Source: Polynucleobacter sp. MG-5-Ahmo-C2
GTDB lineage: Bacteria; Pseudomonadota; Gammaproteobacteria; Burkholderiales; Burkholderiaceae
Direction: 5' to 3'
Assembly: GCF_018687735.1 (NCBI RefSeq)
Contig: NZ_CP061304.1
Coordinates: forward strand, 62,001-126,000
Length of the DNA stretch: 64,000 bases
Shown here: positions 30,655 to 40,517 of the stretch, piece by piece
Numbering within the stretch: the first letter of the stretch is position 1
How the letters are laid out: the number at the start of each line of letters is the position of its first letter
Program-made: the position numbers and the translations under genes
The notes under the pieces: generated by a model
Databases searched by the model: none
The model's input: the letters and a program-made list of their open reading frames with translations, nothing else
Told to the model about the DNA's origin: nothing

Positions 30655-31137
30655 ATGAGAAAAAGTGCAATTGATATTTGGGTAGGAATTTTTGTTGCCA
30701 TTGGTTTGTTGGCAGCTTTATTTCTTGCACTAAAGGTTGGCAATATGAATGCAGTGTCATTTGCACCAACTTACAAAATTTCTGCACGCTTTGACAATAT
30801 CGGTGGTTTAAAGCCTCGTGCGCCCGTGAAGAGTGCTGGCGTGGTAGTTGGTCGTATTGCCAATATTTCTTTTGATGATAAAACCTATCAAGCAACTGTC
30901 GTGATGACCATTGAAGAGTCTTATAAGTTCCCCACAGATTCTGCGGCCAAAATTTTGACTTCAGGATTATTGGGTGAGCAATACATCGGCTTAGAAGCGG
31001 GTGGCTCAGATGACTTTTTGGCGGATGGTGAAAAAATTTCCCAGACTCAATCGGCGATTGTTTTAGAAAACCTTATTAGTCAATTCCTTTACAACAAGGC
31101 TGCAGATAGCGGTCAAGATAAGGGCGCGGCAAAATGA
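30655..31137 (+). CDS. mlaD: Phospholipid-binding MCE protein MlaD
   Basis: A 160-residue MCE-domain protein with one N-terminal TM helix (about 8-27) and a periplasmic MCE domain (about 40-120, ARFDNIGGLKPRAPVKSAGV). MlaD hexamers form the lipid channel over MlaFE. The ILTSGLLGEQYIGLEAGGSD block is typical. Its 3' end overlaps mlaA by 4 bp (ATGA). Confidence 0.95.
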   Translation: MRKSAIDIWVGIFVAIGLLAALFLALKVGNMNAVSFAPTYKISARFDNIGGLKPRAPVKSAGVVVGRIANISFDDKTYQATVVMTIEESYKFPTDSAAKILTSGLLGEQYIGLEAGGSDDFLADGEKISQTQSAIVLENLISQFLYNKAADSGQDKGAAK

Positions 31138-31895
31138 ATTTATGGCCCTGTGGTCTGCAGCATAAGCTTAAGCGCCTAGCATTACTGGGCTTGGCTACAG
31201 TCCTAGTAGGCTGTGCCTCAATACCCGCAGGCGTTGAGCGCTCACCACAAGATCCTTGGGAGCCCTTTAATCGTTCGGTCTTTGAATTTAACGAGGGGCT
31301 GGATGCCTATGTCTTGAAGCCAGTAGTTGCTGGCTATCGTTTCGTTTTGCCTGAATTTGTCCGCGAAGGTATTTACAACTTCTTCAGCAACTACAACGAT
31401 ATCTACACAGCTTTGCAAAACATGTTGCAGGGTAAGCCTGACTATGCCTTTAATGATTTGATGCGCGTCGTCGTCAACACCACCTTTGGTTTGGGCGGTT
31501 TTATTGATATGGCCACTCCGGGCGGTTTAGATAAACATAAGGAAGACTGGGGTCAAACCTTTGGCGTCTGGGGTGTTCCTGCTGGCCCATATGTAGTGTT
31601 GCCATTCTTTGGGCCTAGTAACGTACGCGATACCTTCGGTACCGTTGCCGACTTGGAGACGGATTACTTCTTCAAATACATCCATCCAGTGGGTTTGCGT
31701 AACAGCCTTACTGGGTTACGTGTAGTGAATGCTCGCAATACCTATTACGAAGCTGGTGATTTATTGGATGGGGCTGCAATAGATAAATACAGCTTTATGC
31801 GTGATGCTTACATTCAGCGTCGTCAGTATCAGATTAATGAAGGGCGAGATGATGAAGAGCCTACGATGCCGGTTTACCAGAATCCATACGAATAA
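31134..31895 (+). CDS. mlaA: Outer-membrane lipoprotein MlaA (VacJ)
   Basis: MlaA (253 residues) is the outer-membrane component that pulls mislocalised phospholipids out of the outer leaflet. It has a signal peptide with lipobox VGCA near residue 24, then DPWEPFNRSVFEFNEGLD and the conserved GFIDMATPGGLDKHKEDWGQ. In E. coli mlaA is unlinked; here it is inside the operon between mlaD and mlaC, so the whole pathway is co-expressed. Confidence 0.94.
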   Translation: MNLWPCGLQHKLKRLALLGLATVLVGCASIPAGVERSPQDPWEPFNRSVFEFNEGLDAYVLKPVVAGYRFVLPEFVREGIYNFFSNYNDIYTALQNMLQGKPDYAFNDLMRVVVNTTFGLGGFIDMATPGGLDKHKEDWGQTFGVWGVPAGPYVVLPFFGPSNVRDTFGTVADLETDYFFKYIHPVGLRNSLTGLRVVNARNTYYEAGDLLDGAAIDKYSFMRDAYIQRRQYQINEGRDDEEPTMPVYQNPYE

Positions 31896-31913
31896 ATAGT
31901 GAGACAGGTGTAT

Positions 31914-32555
31914 ATGAAAAGTTACAAAATAATTTCCCAGCATTTGGTAGCAGGCTTGCTTCTTATTTCTGGCGCAGTTTTTGCTCAAACCCCTGATCAA
32001 GCGACTGCTCCAGACGCCTTAATCAAAATGGTGGTGACCGATGTCATGGCTTCTGTGAAGGCTGACCCTGATATTCAGAAGGGCAATATTCCAAAGATTG
32101 TGGACTTGGTTGAGAAGAAAATTGTTCCGTTTACAGATATGCGTCGTACAACAGAAATGGCAATGGGTCCTAATTGGAAAAAAGCAAGCCCTGAACAACA
32201 GAACCAATTGGTGATGGAATTTAAAAATCTCTTGATTCGCACATATTCTGGTGCCTTGAGTCAATTGCGTGACCAAACTGTGCAATTCAAGGCGCTTCGT
32301 GCCGCCCCTGACGATAAGGAAGTGGTTGTCAAAACCGTTGTCCTTGGTCGTGGAGACCCAGTGCCCTTGGATTACCGCCTTGAGAAAACAGAGAAGGGCT
32401 GGAAAGTCTATGACATGAACATCATGGGTGTTTGGTTGGTTGAGGCTTATCGAAATCAGTTTTCAAACCAAATTAGCCAAAATGGAATTGATGGTCTCGT
32501 AAAGTTCTTGCAAGATCGCAATAAGCAGTTGGCTAGCGCTAAGCCAACAAATTAA
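31914..32555 (+). CDS. mlaC: Periplasmic phospholipid shuttle MlaC
   Basis: MlaC (213 residues from ATG 31914) carries phospholipids between MlaA and MlaD. A Sec signal peptide (about 1-25, ending AVFAQ) is followed by the MlaC/Ttg2 fold with KIVPFTDMRRTTEMAMG and GWKVYDMNIMGVWLVEAYRN. A GTG at 31899 is also in frame, but the ATG gives a normal signal peptide. Confidence 0.93.
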   Translation: MKSYKIISQHLVAGLLLISGAVFAQTPDQATAPDALIKMVVTDVMASVKADPDIQKGNIPKIVDLVEKKIVPFTDMRRTTEMAMGPNWKKASPEQQNQLVMEFKNLLIRTYSGALSQLRDQTVQFKALRAAPDDKEVVVKTVVLGRGDPVPLDYRLEKTEKGWKVYDMNIMGVWLVEAYRNQFSNQISQNGIDGLVKFLQDRNKQLASAKPTN

Positions 32556-32582
32556 TAGCAAGATTCATTTAGACATTTGACA

Positions 32583-32840
32583 ATGACTTTTTCTTTGCCT
32601 AAGACAGTAACGCAGGAAAATGCCCTGCAGCTTGAAAAAGAAGGCTTATTAAATTTGCCTAATCTACGAGCAATTGATTGCGATTCACTAAAAGATTTTG
32701 ATTCCACTGTATTAACTGTTCTATTGGCATGGCAAAAGAAATTACAGGCTGATGGACGCTCCCTTGTTATTGAGCATGCCCCTGAAAAGTTAAAAGTCTT
32801 GGCCAGTGTCTACGGTGTATCTGCATTGCTAGGCTTGTAA
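32583..32840 (+). CDS. mlaB: STAS-domain protein MlaB
   Basis: An 85-residue STAS-domain protein from ATG 32583 (a TTG two codons upstream is also in frame). MlaB binds MlaF in the cytosol and is needed for complex activity. The STAS core IDCDSLKDFDSTVLTVLLAW includes the conserved Asp-Ser-Thr, followed by LVIEHAPEKLKVLASVYGV. Sequence similarity in this family is low, but position after mlaC makes the call firm. Confidence 0.87.
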   Translation: MTFSLPKTVTQENALQLEKEGLLNLPNLRAIDCDSLKDFDSTVLTVLLAWQKKLQADGRSLVIEHAPEKLKVLASVYGVSALLGL

Positions 32841-32844
32841 CAGC

Positions 32845-33597
32845 ATGCATCCAGCAATCTCAATTAAAAATATATCTAAATATTACGGAGCACTTCAGGC
32901 TCTGGATGATGTTTCTTTGGCCATTGAGCCGGGTGAATTCTTTGGCTTACTCGGCCCCAATGGTGCTGGTAAAACTACCCTGATTTCTATCTTGGCAGGC
33001 TTGGTTACTCCAAGCAAGGGTCATGCAGCCATTATGGGCGCAGATGTTCAGAGGGCATTTCGTGAGGCTCGCCGCATGTTGGGCGTTGTTCCTCAAGAAT
33101 TGGTATTTGATCCTTTCTTTACTGTTCGTGAAACCTTGCGTTTTCAATCGGGTTATTTTGGTATTCGTCATAACGATGACTGGATCGACGAGATCATTGC
33201 AAACCTTGATCTCACAGCAAAAGCAGATAGCAATATGCGCTCATTGTCTGGTGGTATGAAGCGTCGCGTCTTAGTTGCTCAGGCATTGGTACACAGGCCA
33301 CCAGTGATTATTTTGGATGAGCCTACTGCTGGCGTAGATGTGGAGTTGCGCCAGTCTCTATGGCAATTTATTAGCCGACTCAATCAAGATGGCCACACAA
33401 TTGTGTTGACTACCCATTACCTAGAAGAGGCAGAAGCCTTATGTCAGCGCATTGCCATGCTTAAGCAAGGCAAGATTGTTGCCTTAGATACCACTGCCAA
33501 CCTGTTGACTCGTTATGGTTCAGTAAAAAAAGATGGCGAAGGTAAGACAGATTTGGAAGAGGTCTTTGTCAATATTATGTCCGGAGGTGCTTTGTGA
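32845..33597 (+). CDS. ABC-2 type exporter, ATP-binding protein (YadG-like)
   Basis: A 250-residue ABC ATPase of the ABC-2 export class. Walker A GPNGAGKTT lies near residues 34-42, the signature is SLSGGMKRRVLVAQAL, Walker B is VIILDEPTAGVD. It starts 4 nt after mlaB and overlaps the permease gene by 4 bp. The substrate is not shown by the sequence; E. coli yadGH is similarly uncharacterised. Confidence 0.88.
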   Translation: MHPAISIKNISKYYGALQALDDVSLAIEPGEFFGLLGPNGAGKTTLISILAGLVTPSKGHAAIMGADVQRAFREARRMLGVVPQELVFDPFFTVRETLRFQSGYFGIRHNDDWIDEIIANLDLTAKADSNMRSLSGGMKRRVLVAQALVHRPPVIILDEPTAGVDVELRQSLWQFISRLNQDGHTIVLTTHYLEEAEALCQRIAMLKQGKIVALDTTANLLTRYGSVKKDGEGKTDLEEVFVNIMSGGAL

Positions 33598-34382
33598 AGC
33601 ATGGGCTAAGTAGACATTCCTTAGAGTACGGCAGTGGTTTTCCAACATTGTTGCGCAAGGAAATACTGCGCTTTTATAAAGTCGGATTTCAGACTGTAGC
33701 TGCTCCAGTATTAACGGCCATTTTGTACCTCATGATTTTTGGTCATGTACTCGAAGGCAGAGAAGTGTATGGCCGTCTAAGTTACACGGCATTTCTAATA
33801 CCCGGCTTGGTCATGATGAGCGTTTTGCAAAACGCGTTTGCAAATACCTCCTCATCCTTAATACAGTCTAAGGTTACGGGTAACTTGGTATTCGTTTTGC
33901 TTGCCCCCTTGAGCCATTTTGAATTCTATGCAGCTTATATTTTGGCGGCTGTATTTCGTGGTGTAGTGGTGGGCTTCGGCGTGTTTTTGATTACCGCTTG
34001 GTATGGCTTGCCAGCAATAGAGTTCCCATTGTGGATTTTGACTTTTGCATTTTTGGGTGCTGCTATTTTAGGTAGTTTAGGATTGATTGCTGGCATCTGG
34101 GCCGATAAATACGATCAACTGGCTGCTTTTCAAAATTTCATCATCATGCCCGCCACCATGTTGTCAGGTGTTTTCTACTCAATTCATTCTCTTCCGCCAG
34201 CATGGCAGGCGGTGTCCCATTTCAACCCATTCTTTTACATGATTGATGGTTTCCGTTACGGCTTCTTCGGGATTTCTGATATTTCTCCGTGGAATAGTTT
34301 GGCAATCGTTGCTTGCTTCTTTATTGTCGTTTCAGTGATTGCTTTGCGCCTGTTACAAAAGGGCTACAAGCTCCGCCATTAA
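33594..34382 (+). CDS. ABC-2 type exporter, permease (YadH-like)
   Basis: A 262-residue permease with about six TM segments of the ABC2_membrane type. GTG start at 33594 within the ATPase stop region. Family features include FLIPGLVMMSVLQNAFANTS, the central VFVLLAPLSHFEFYAAYI and the ABC-2 signature region SHFNPFFYMIDGFRYGFFG. With the preceding gene it forms a two-component exporter inserted between mlaB and ibaG. Confidence 0.88.
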   Translation: MKHGLSRHSLEYGSGFPTLLRKEILRFYKVGFQTVAAPVLTAILYLMIFGHVLEGREVYGRLSYTAFLIPGLVMMSVLQNAFANTSSSLIQSKVTGNLVFVLLAPLSHFEFYAAYILAAVFRGVVVGFGVFLITAWYGLPAIEFPLWILTFAFLGAAILGSLGLIAGIWADKYDQLAAFQNFIIMPATMLSGVFYSIHSLPPAWQAVSHFNPFFYMIDGFRYGFFGISDISPWNSLAIVACFFIVVSVIALRLLQKGYKLRH

Positions 34383-34417
34383 TGATTTGCACTATTTAGT
34401 TTTATTAGGAGAGAAGT

Positions 34418-34666
34418 ATGTTGCCAACCCCAGAACAAATTGAGGGCTACATTCAGCAGGGAATTGTCTGCACCCATATTCAAGTCGAAGGCGATGGCCA
34501 GCATTTCTTTGCAACCATTGTTAGCCCAGAATTTGAGGGCAAGCGTTTGGTGCAGCGTCACCAATTGGTATATGGTGCTATGGGTGATCGCATGAAAGCA
34601 GAGGTACATGCTTTATCGATGAAAGTATTTACCCCAGAAGAGTTTGCTCAAAACTCCGCCACCTAA
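34418..34666 (+). CDS. ibaG: BolA-family protein IbaG
   Basis: An 82-residue BolA/IbaG protein, of a family that works with monothiol glutaredoxins in Fe-S trafficking. The BolA signature GKRLVQRHQLVYGAMGDRM contains the conserved histidine. AGGAG precedes the ATG. Its position directly upstream of murA is the same as in E. coli. A GrxD partner is encoded at 59299-59607. Confidence 0.92.
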   Translation: MLPTPEQIEGYIQQGIVCTHIQVEGDGQHFFATIVSPEFEGKRLVQRHQLVYGAMGDRMKAEVHALSMKVFTPEEFAQNSAT

Positions 34667-34710
34667 AATATTAATAACAGAACTCAATAAGTCTCTAGTG
34701 GAATCGTTTC

Positions 34711-35985
34711 ATGGATAAATTACGAATGGTTGGCGGCACACCCCTCAAAGGTGAGGTAGTGATCGCGGGGGCTAAAAATGCGGCTTTGCCAATTCTTTGC
34801 GCATGTTTGCTAACTGATCAACCAGTGGTGCTACGTAACGTCCCAGATTTGCAGGACGTGCGCACGATGCTCAAACTCTTGCAAGAAATTGGTGTCACCA
34901 TCAATTTTCCTGATGCGAATGATCGCAGTCATTTAGTGCTAAGCGCAGCGGTGATTAAGAGTTCAGAAGCAACGTATGAGATGGTGAAAACCATGCGCGC
35001 TTCCATTTTGGTTCTAGGTCCACTTTTAGCCAGAATGCATAGTGCTAAGGTTTCTTTGCCGGGAGGTTGTGCTATTGGCGCTCGCCCTGTAGATCAGCAC
35101 ATCAAGGGCCTAAAGGCTATGGGTGTAAGCATCAAGATTCAGAGTGGTTATATTCAAGCTGAGACAAGGCCACCAACAGATCGCCTAAAGGGTGCATCGA
35201 TTTTGACCGATATGATTACCGTAACGGGCACAGAAAATTTATTGATGGCTGCGACCTTAGCCTCAGGCACAACGATTCTCGAAAATGCGGCCCGCGAACC
35301 AGAAGTTGGCGATCTTGCTGAGTTGTTAGTGAAGATGGGCGCAAAGATTTCTGGGATTGGCACTGACCGTTTAGTAATTGAGGGTGTTGAAAAACTTCAT
35401 GGCGCTGAGCATTCAGTCATTCCAGATCGTATTGAGGCAGGCACATTCCTGTGCGCGGTTGCTGCTGCCGGTGGCGAAGTGCTTGTGAAGCATTGCCGCC
35501 CTGACACACTAGATGCAGTGATGGTGAAATTAAAAGACGCTGGCTTACAAATGGAGGTTGGCCCTGATTGGATTAAGGCATCGATGCAGAGTCGCCCCAA
35601 GGCTGTGAGTTTTCGTACCTCAGAGTACCCGGCCTTCCCAACGGATATGCAGGCGCAATTGATGGCTGTAAATGCTGTCGCAGCAGGTAGCTCAACGATT
35701 ACTGAAACAATTTTTGAAAATCGTTTTATGCACGTTCAAGAGTTAAATCGCTTGGGCGCTGACATCGCGATTGAGGGAAATACTGCAATTGCGCAGGGCG
35801 TAGAAAAGCTCTCGGGCGCAATTGTGATGGCGACTGATCTGCGCGCCTCCGCTAGTTTAGTGATTGCTGGCTTAGCGGCTCAGGGTGAAACTCAGGTTGA
35901 CCGGATCTACCATTTAGATCGTGGCTATGACCGCATGGAGCAGAAATTGACACTATTGGGCGCAAAGATTGAGCGCATAAAGTAA
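34711..35985 (+). CDS. murA: UDP-N-acetylglucosamine 1-carboxyvinyltransferase
   Basis: MurA (424 residues) adds enolpyruvate to UDP-GlcNAc, the first committed step of peptidoglycan synthesis. [13 protein letters not shown] near residue 22 and the active-site loop [15 protein letters not shown] with Cys120 are present; this cysteine is the usual fosfomycin target. [16 protein letters not shown] and [17 protein letters not shown] are typical of the second half. It is followed 5 nt later by hisG. Confidence 0.97.
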   Translation: MDKLRMVGGTPLKGEVVIAGAKNAALPILCACLLTDQPVVLRNVPDLQDVRTMLKLLQEIGVTINFPDANDRSHLVLSAAVIKSSEATYEMVKTMRASILVLGPLLARMHSAKVSLPGGCAIGARPVDQHIKGLKAMGVSIKIQSGYIQAETRPPTDRLKGASILTDMITVTGTENLLMAATLASGTTILENAAREPEVGDLAELLVKMGAKISGIGTDRLVIEGVEKLHGAEHSVIPDRIEAGTFLCAVAAAGGEVLVKHCRPDTLDAVMVKLKDAGLQMEVGPDWIKASMQSRPKAVSFRTSEYPAFPTDMQAQLMAVNAVAAGSSTITETIFENRFMHVQELNRLGADIAIEGNTAIAQGVEKLSGAIVMATDLRASASLVIAGLAAQGETQVDRIYHLDRGYDRMEQKLTLLGAKIERIK

Positions 35986-35990
35986 GCCTG

Positions 35991-36632
35991 ATGGATAATT
36001 GGTCCATGAAATTGACTTTAGCTCTCTCCAAGGGGCGCATCTTCGAAGAAACTGCAGAGATCCTATCCAAGGTCGGCATTGTGCCGAAGGAAGATCCAGA
36101 AAAGTCGCGCAAACTCATTATTGAGACCTCAAATCCGGATGTACGTTTGATCATTGTGCGTGCCTCGGATGTGCCTACCTATGTGCAATTTGGGGGTGCT
36201 GATTTCGGAGTCGCAGGTTTAGATGTGCTGATGGAAAAAGGGACCGACGGTCTTTACGTCCCATACGATCTCAATATCGCTAAGTGCCGCATGTCGGTTG
36301 CTGTGCGTGAAGGCTTTGACTATGCAGCAGCAGTGAAGCAGGGCTCCCGTTTAAAGGTGGCTACGAAGTACCTTAACTGTGCACGCGAACACTTTGCTAA
36401 TAAGGGTGTGCATATCGATACGATTCAGCTTTATGGTTCTATGGAGTTGGCCCCGCTTGTAGGTTTAGCAGATGCGATTGTGGATTTAGTTTCAACGGGC
36501 AACACGCTTAAGGCGAATGGCTTGGTTGAAGTCGAGCCAATTGCGGATATCAGTGCGCGCCTAGTGGTGAACCAAGCTTCATACAAACGCAAACGCGCTC
36601 AGCTGCAACCTATTTTTGAGTTGCTGAAGTAA
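35991..36632 (+). CDS. hisG: ATP phosphoribosyltransferase, short form
   Basis: HisG (213 residues) joins ATP and PRPP in the first step of histidine synthesis. The length shows the short form, which lacks the C-terminal regulatory domain and needs HisZ; no hisZ is in the window. [19 protein letters not shown] opens the protein and [18 protein letters not shown] is the PRPP-binding region. A second ATG at 36006 ([10 protein letters not shown]) is an equally likely start. Transcription with murA is probable. Confidence 0.94.
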   Translation: MDNWSMKLTLALSKGRIFEETAEILSKVGIVPKEDPEKSRKLIIETSNPDVRLIIVRASDVPTYVQFGGADFGVAGLDVLMEKGTDGLYVPYDLNIAKCRMSVAVREGFDYAAAVKQGSRLKVATKYLNCAREHFANKGVHIDTIQLYGSMELAPLVGLADAIVDLVSTGNTLKANGLVEVEPIADISARLVVNQASYKRKRAQLQPIFELLK

Positions 36633-36656
36633 AACGCAATATTGTTTCCTACTGAA

Positions 36657-37979
36657 ATGTCTGCACAAATCAAAGTCAAGCGCCTCAATAGCCAAGATAC
36701 GGGTTTTAAAGAAATCTTGCTCTCCAGCCTTTCGCTGCCTATGGCTGACGATGAGGCAATTGATGCTGCCGTCGCTAAGATTCTTTTAGCAATCAAGGGG
36801 AGGGGTGATGCAGCAGTCTTGGACTTCACCAATCAATTTGATCGTTTAAATGTTGCTAGCGTTTCTGAGTTAGAGATTCTCTCTAAAGACTTAGAGCAGG
36901 CTTATCGGTCTTTATCAGCAGAGCAAAAGAGTGCATTGGATATTGCCGCACAACGAGTGCGCGCATATCACGAAAAACAAAAGATTGAAGCGGGTTGTCA
37001 CTCCTGGGAATATGAAGAGGCAGATGGTACCCGCTTAGGCCAAAAAGTGACTGCACTCGATCGGGTTGGAATTTATGTTCCCGGCGGTAAGGCTGCATAC
37101 CCATCATCTGTTTTGATGAATGCCATTCCGGCGAAAGTGGCTGGCGTTGAGCAAGTCATCATGGTTGTGCCAACGCCCGAGGGCGCACGCAATCCATTGG
37201 TATTGGCTGCTGCCTATTTGGCAGGTGTAGATCGTGTCTTTACGATTGGTGGGGCGCAGGCAGTTGGTGCGTTGGCCTATGGCACTGAGACTATCCCATC
37301 GGTAGATAAGATTGTTGGTCCGGGTAATGCCTATGTTGCTGCAGCTAAGCGCAGAGTATTTGGGATTGTCGGCATCGACATGATTGCGGGCCCTTCAGAA
37401 ATTTTGGTCCTTTGTGATGGCTCAACTAATCCCGATTGGATTGCGATGGATCTGTTTTCTCAAGCAGAGCACGATGAGCAGGCCCAGTCTATTTTGCTTT
37501 GTCCAGATGCTGCGTTTATTGAACAAGTGCAAGCCAGTATGAATAAGCTTCTTCCCGAGATGCCAAGAGCTAAAGTAATTGAGGCGTCTTTGACTAATCG
37601 CGCACTCCTCGTTCAGGTCAGGGATATGAGTGAAGCTTGCGAAATCGCCAATGCGATCGCCGCAGAGCATTTAGAAATTTGCGCGGCCGATCCTCGCAAG
37701 TGGGCAGAGAAAATTCGTCATGCCGGTGCGATCTTTATGGGTAAATACACCAGTGAGTCCCTTGGGGATTACTGCGCTGGACCGAATCACGTCTTACCAA
37801 CAGCCCGCACAGCCCGTTTCTCATCGCCATTAGGCGTGTACGATTTTATTAAGCGCTCTAGCATGATCGAAGTGAGTGAGGCCGGTGCTCAGACTCTAGG
37901 ATCAGTTGCCAGTACTCTGGCCCACGGCGAAGGCTTGCAGGCCCATGCGCGTGCAGCTGAAATGCGTCTGAAGAAATAA
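36657..37979 (+). CDS. hisD: Histidinol dehydrogenase
   Basis: HisD (440 residues from ATG 36657) oxidises L-histidinol to histidine in two NAD- and zinc-dependent steps. [59 protein letters not shown] and AAEHLEI are the family blocks with active-site and zinc residues. A TTG at 36642 is in frame but the ATG is preferred. Its stop codon lies in the loop of a terminator hairpin. Confidence 0.96.
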   Translation: MSAQIKVKRLNSQDTGFKEILLSSLSLPMADDEAIDAAVAKILLAIKGRGDAAVLDFTNQFDRLNVASVSELEILSKDLEQAYRSLSAEQKSALDIAAQRVRAYHEKQKIEAGCHSWEYEEADGTRLGQKVTALDRVGIYVPGGKAAYPSSVLMNAIPAKVAGVEQVIMVVPTPEGARNPLVLAAAYLAGVDRVFTIGGAQAVGALAYGTETIPSVDKIVGPGNAYVAAAKRRVFGIVGIDMIAGPSEILVLCDGSTNPDWIAMDLFSQAEHDEQAQSILLCPDAAFIEQVQASMNKLLPEMPRAKVIEASLTNRALLVQVRDMSEACEIANAIAAEHLEICAADPRKWAEKIRHAGAIFMGKYTSESLGDYCAGPNHVLPTARTARFSSPLGVYDFIKRSSMIEVSEAGAQTLGSVASTLAHGEGLQAHARAAEMRLKK

Positions 37980-37994
37980 ATCCAGACGCATTTT
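37961..37994. terminator. Terminator over the hisD stop codon, between hisD and convergent hisC
   Basis: AATGCGTCTG (37961-37970) pairs perfectly with CAGACGCATT (37983-37992) around a 12-nt loop that contains the hisD stop codon, and a run of T (37991-37994) follows. It would end the murA-hisGD transcript. In the other direction the stem is followed by TTTC, so hisC could use it more weakly. Confidence 0.7.
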
Positions 37995-38014
37995 GAAAAT
38001 AAACTCGAATTAAA

Positions 38015-39082
38015 TTAAGCTAGAATTTCTTTTAAAGTGGCGACGAGTTCGCCGCTTTGTACATCCGTGCCAATCGTAATGCGCAAGAAATCTTCTATGC
38101 GTGGTAACTTAAAGTGGCGCACGATGATACCGCGATCTCGCAAGGCTTGATAAAGCGTTGCGCCAGCATGCTGAGGATGCCGGGTAAAGATGAAGTTTGC
38201 AGTTGACGGCAGCGTTTCAAAGCCTAAAGCATTTAGCTCGCTCACTAACTTAGTGCGTGTTTGTATAACCTTCTTAGAGGTTTGCTCAAGGTGGGCTTGA
38301 TCATCGATGGCAGCAATGGCACCTGCTTGTGCAAGGCGACCCAGGGGGTAGGAGTTGAAGCTATTTTTGACGCGCTCTAAACCTTCTATCAAGACGGGGT
38401 GCCCAACTGCAAAACCAACGCGCAAACCAGCAAGTGCGCGTGACTTAGAAAGGGTATGAACGATTAGAAGATTTTCTGGGCAAGCGTCACCACGCAATAG
38501 CGGAATGCAAGACTCTGTACCGTAATCGACATACGCTTCATCAATCACCACGACAGAGTCTTTGTTTCGAGCGAGTAAGGATTCGATTTCAGAACGGGGA
38601 ATAGATCGACCAGTAGGCGCATTTGGGTTGGGGAAAATAATTCCACCATTTGGAGCACTGTAGTCAGCGATCTCGATTTCAAAACTATTTGCTAGCGGCA
38701 CCATTTTGTATTCAATACCAAATAGTTTGCAGTAGACAGGGTAGAAGCTATAAGTGATGTCGGGAAAGTGAACTGGCTTGTTATGTTTGAGAAGGCCTGC
38801 AAAAACATGGGCTAAGACTTCATCAGAGCCGTTTCCTAAAAACACTTGCTTTGGGTTCAGACCATGTAATTTAGCAATAGCCTGTTTAAGCGCAGCGCCC
38901 TCTGGATCAGGATAAAGGCGTAAATCTTCGTTGTTCTGTGCCTCAATCGCGGCAAGAGCCTTGGGCGAGGGACCATATGGGCTTTCGTTCGTGTTGAGTT
39001 TTACCAGCCGCTGCATTTGAGGCTGCTCCCCCGGGACATAAGGGGTTAAGGTTTGAACAACGGGGCTCCAAAAACGGCTCAT
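38015..39082 (-). CDS. hisC: Histidinol-phosphate aminotransferase, inverted in the his operon
   Basis: HisC (355 residues) is a PLP class I/II aminotransferase that makes histidinol phosphate from imidazole acetol-phosphate. [52 protein letters not shown] and the PLP-lysine region [16 protein letters not shown] are present. It lies on the minus strand between hisD and hisB, whereas all other his genes here run on plus, so it must have its own promoter in 39083-39198. Confidence 0.95.
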   Translation of the reverse strand: MSRFWSPVVQTLTPYVPGEQPQMQRLVKLNTNESPYGPSPKALAAIEAQNNEDLRLYPDPEGAALKQAIAKLHGLNPKQVFLGNGSDEVLAHVFAGLLKHNKPVHFPDITYSFYPVYCKLFGIEYKMVPLANSFEIEIADYSAPNGGIIFPNPNAPTGRSIPRSEIESLLARNKDSVVVIDEAYVDYGTESCIPLLRGDACPENLLIVHTLSKSRALAGLRVGFAVGHPVLIEGLERVKNSFNSYPLGRLAQAGAIAAIDDQAHLEQTSKKVIQTRTKLVSELNALGFETLPSTANFIFTRHPQHAGATLYQALRDRGIIVRHFKLPRIEDFLRITIGTDVQSGELVATLKEILA

Positions 39083-39149
39083 TAGGGTACTCAGCTCAAA
39101 AATCAGAATAAAAGTGAAGCAATAACTGCATTTATTTCTCTTCTAGGAA

Positions 39150-39158
39150 TGATATTAT
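39150..39158 (+). promoter_or_regulatory. Extended -10 promoter candidate for hisB
   Basis: TGATATTAT (TG at 39150-39151, TATTAT at 39153-39158) matches an extended -10 element. No good -35 lies 17 nt upstream, which fits the extended type. It is about 40 nt before hisB, which cannot be reached from hisD because of the terminator and the inverted hisC. Confidence 0.45.
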
Positions 39159-39198
39159 GAGGCTTCAATCAACACTTCGCCTCGCGGCGCAATGAAGC

Positions 39199-39786
39199 AT
39201 GCGGCAAGCCGACGTTACCCGAAACACTTCGGAAACCAAAATTCAAATTTCCATCAATTTAGATGGTACTGGTAAGGCTGAGCTGGCCTCTGGTGTTCCT
39301 TTTCTAGATCATATGTTGGATCAGATTGCCCGTCACGGCATGATTGACCTCAAAGTAGTCGCAAATGGCGATACCCATATCGATGATCACCACACCGTAG
39401 AAGATGTAGGAATTACCTTGGGTCAGGCCTTTGCTAAGGCGGTAGGCGATAAAGCGGGTATTACCCGTTATGGCCATTCCTATGTGCCTTTGGATGAAAC
39501 CCTCTCGCGTGTCGTTATTGATTTTTCTGGCCGCCCAGGATTGGAATTCAACGTGCCATTTACTCGTGCCCGGGTAGGCGACTTTGATGTTGATCTTAGC
39601 ATTGAGTTCTTCCGTGGTTTTGTAAATCACGCGGGAGTGACTTTGCACATTGATAATCTGCGTGGCATCAATGCGCACCATCAAATTGAAACTGTGTTCA
39701 AGGCTTTTGGCCGCGCTTTACGCATGGCTGTAGCGATTGATTCACGGGCATCTGGTGCCGTTCCTTCAACTAAAGGCAGTCTCTAA
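39199..39786 (+). CDS. hisB: Imidazoleglycerol-phosphate dehydratase
   Basis: HisB (195 residues) is the monofunctional dehydratase with no fused phosphatase domain, unlike E. coli. Metal-binding histidine motifs are [40 protein letters not shown] and [17 protein letters not shown]. It is the first gene of the downstream his segment hisB-H-A-F-I-E. Histidinol-phosphate phosphatase must be supplied by a separate gene outside this window. Confidence 0.96.
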   Translation: MRQADVTRNTSETKIQISINLDGTGKAELASGVPFLDHMLDQIARHGMIDLKVVANGDTHIDDHHTVEDVGITLGQAFAKAVGDKAGITRYGHSYVPLDETLSRVVIDFSGRPGLEFNVPFTRARVGDFDVDLSIEFFRGFVNHAGVTLHIDNLRGINAHHQIETVFKAFGRALRMAVAIDSRASGAVPSTKGSL

Positions 39787-39836
39787 TTTAGACACCCCAT
39801 AGTTGCTCTGCAGACAACAGCGAAAGATAAGCTAAA

Positions 39837-40499
39837 TTGGCGCAAACTATTGCGATCGTTGATTATGGAATGGGTAATCTCCGTTCTGTATATCAAGCAT
39901 TTCATCATGTAGCTCCGGATGACAATGTATTAATTGCCCACAATCCTGAAGAAATTCGTTCTGCAAATCGTGTTGTTTTGCCCGGTCAAGGTGCAATGCC
40001 AGATTGCATGAAGCATCTCGCAGAGTCTGGTTTATTGGGGGCCCTATTAGAGGCATCAAAAAACAAGCCCCTACTCGGAGTGTGTGTAGGGGAGCAAATG
40101 CTTTTTGATCAAAGCGCTGAAGTGCGAACAACAAAGCAGAATCAGTGGACTCCGTGTTTAGGCTTGATTCCCGGCGAAGTTCGCCGTTTTGAGTTGGCTG
40201 GTAAAAAGCAGGCTGATGGTTCTGCTTATAAAGTGCCACATATGGGTTGGAACCAGGTGCGTCAAGACTCTAAACACCCCTTGTGGAGCGGTATTCCTGA
40301 TCTTACGAGTTTTTATTTCGTCCATAGCTACTATGTTGTGCCGCAATGCAAAGAAGATATTGCAGGCTCTACCGAGTACGGCGATTGGTTTACTTCTGCA
40401 GTTGCGCGAGATAATATTTTTGCTACACAATTTCATCCAGAAAAAAGTGCAGAATACGGATTAAAGCTTTACCAAAATTTTGTTTCTTGGCAACCTTAA
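39837..40499 (+). CDS. hisH: Imidazole glycerol phosphate synthase, glutaminase subunit, TTG start
   Basis: HisH (220 residues) provides ammonia from glutamine to HisF. It is a class I glutamine amidotransferase with the nucleophile Cys83 in [10 protein letters not shown] and the His/Glu pair in [12 protein letters not shown]. The start appears to be TTG at 39837 ([15 protein letters not shown]), since no ATG or GTG fits the conserved N-terminus. It follows hisB by 50 nt and precedes hisA by 18 nt. Confidence 0.93.
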   Translation: MAQTIAIVDYGMGNLRSVYQAFHHVAPDDNVLIAHNPEEIRSANRVVLPGQGAMPDCMKHLAESGLLGALLEASKNKPLLGVCVGEQMLFDQSAEVRTTKQNQWTPCLGLIPGEVRRFELAGKKQADGSAYKVPHMGWNQVRQDSKHPLWSGIPDLTSFYFVHSYYVVPQCKEDIAGSTEYGDWFTSAVARDNIFATQFHPEKSAEYGLKLYQNFVSWQP

Positions 40500-40517
40500 T
40501 ACTTTTAACCTTTAGTT

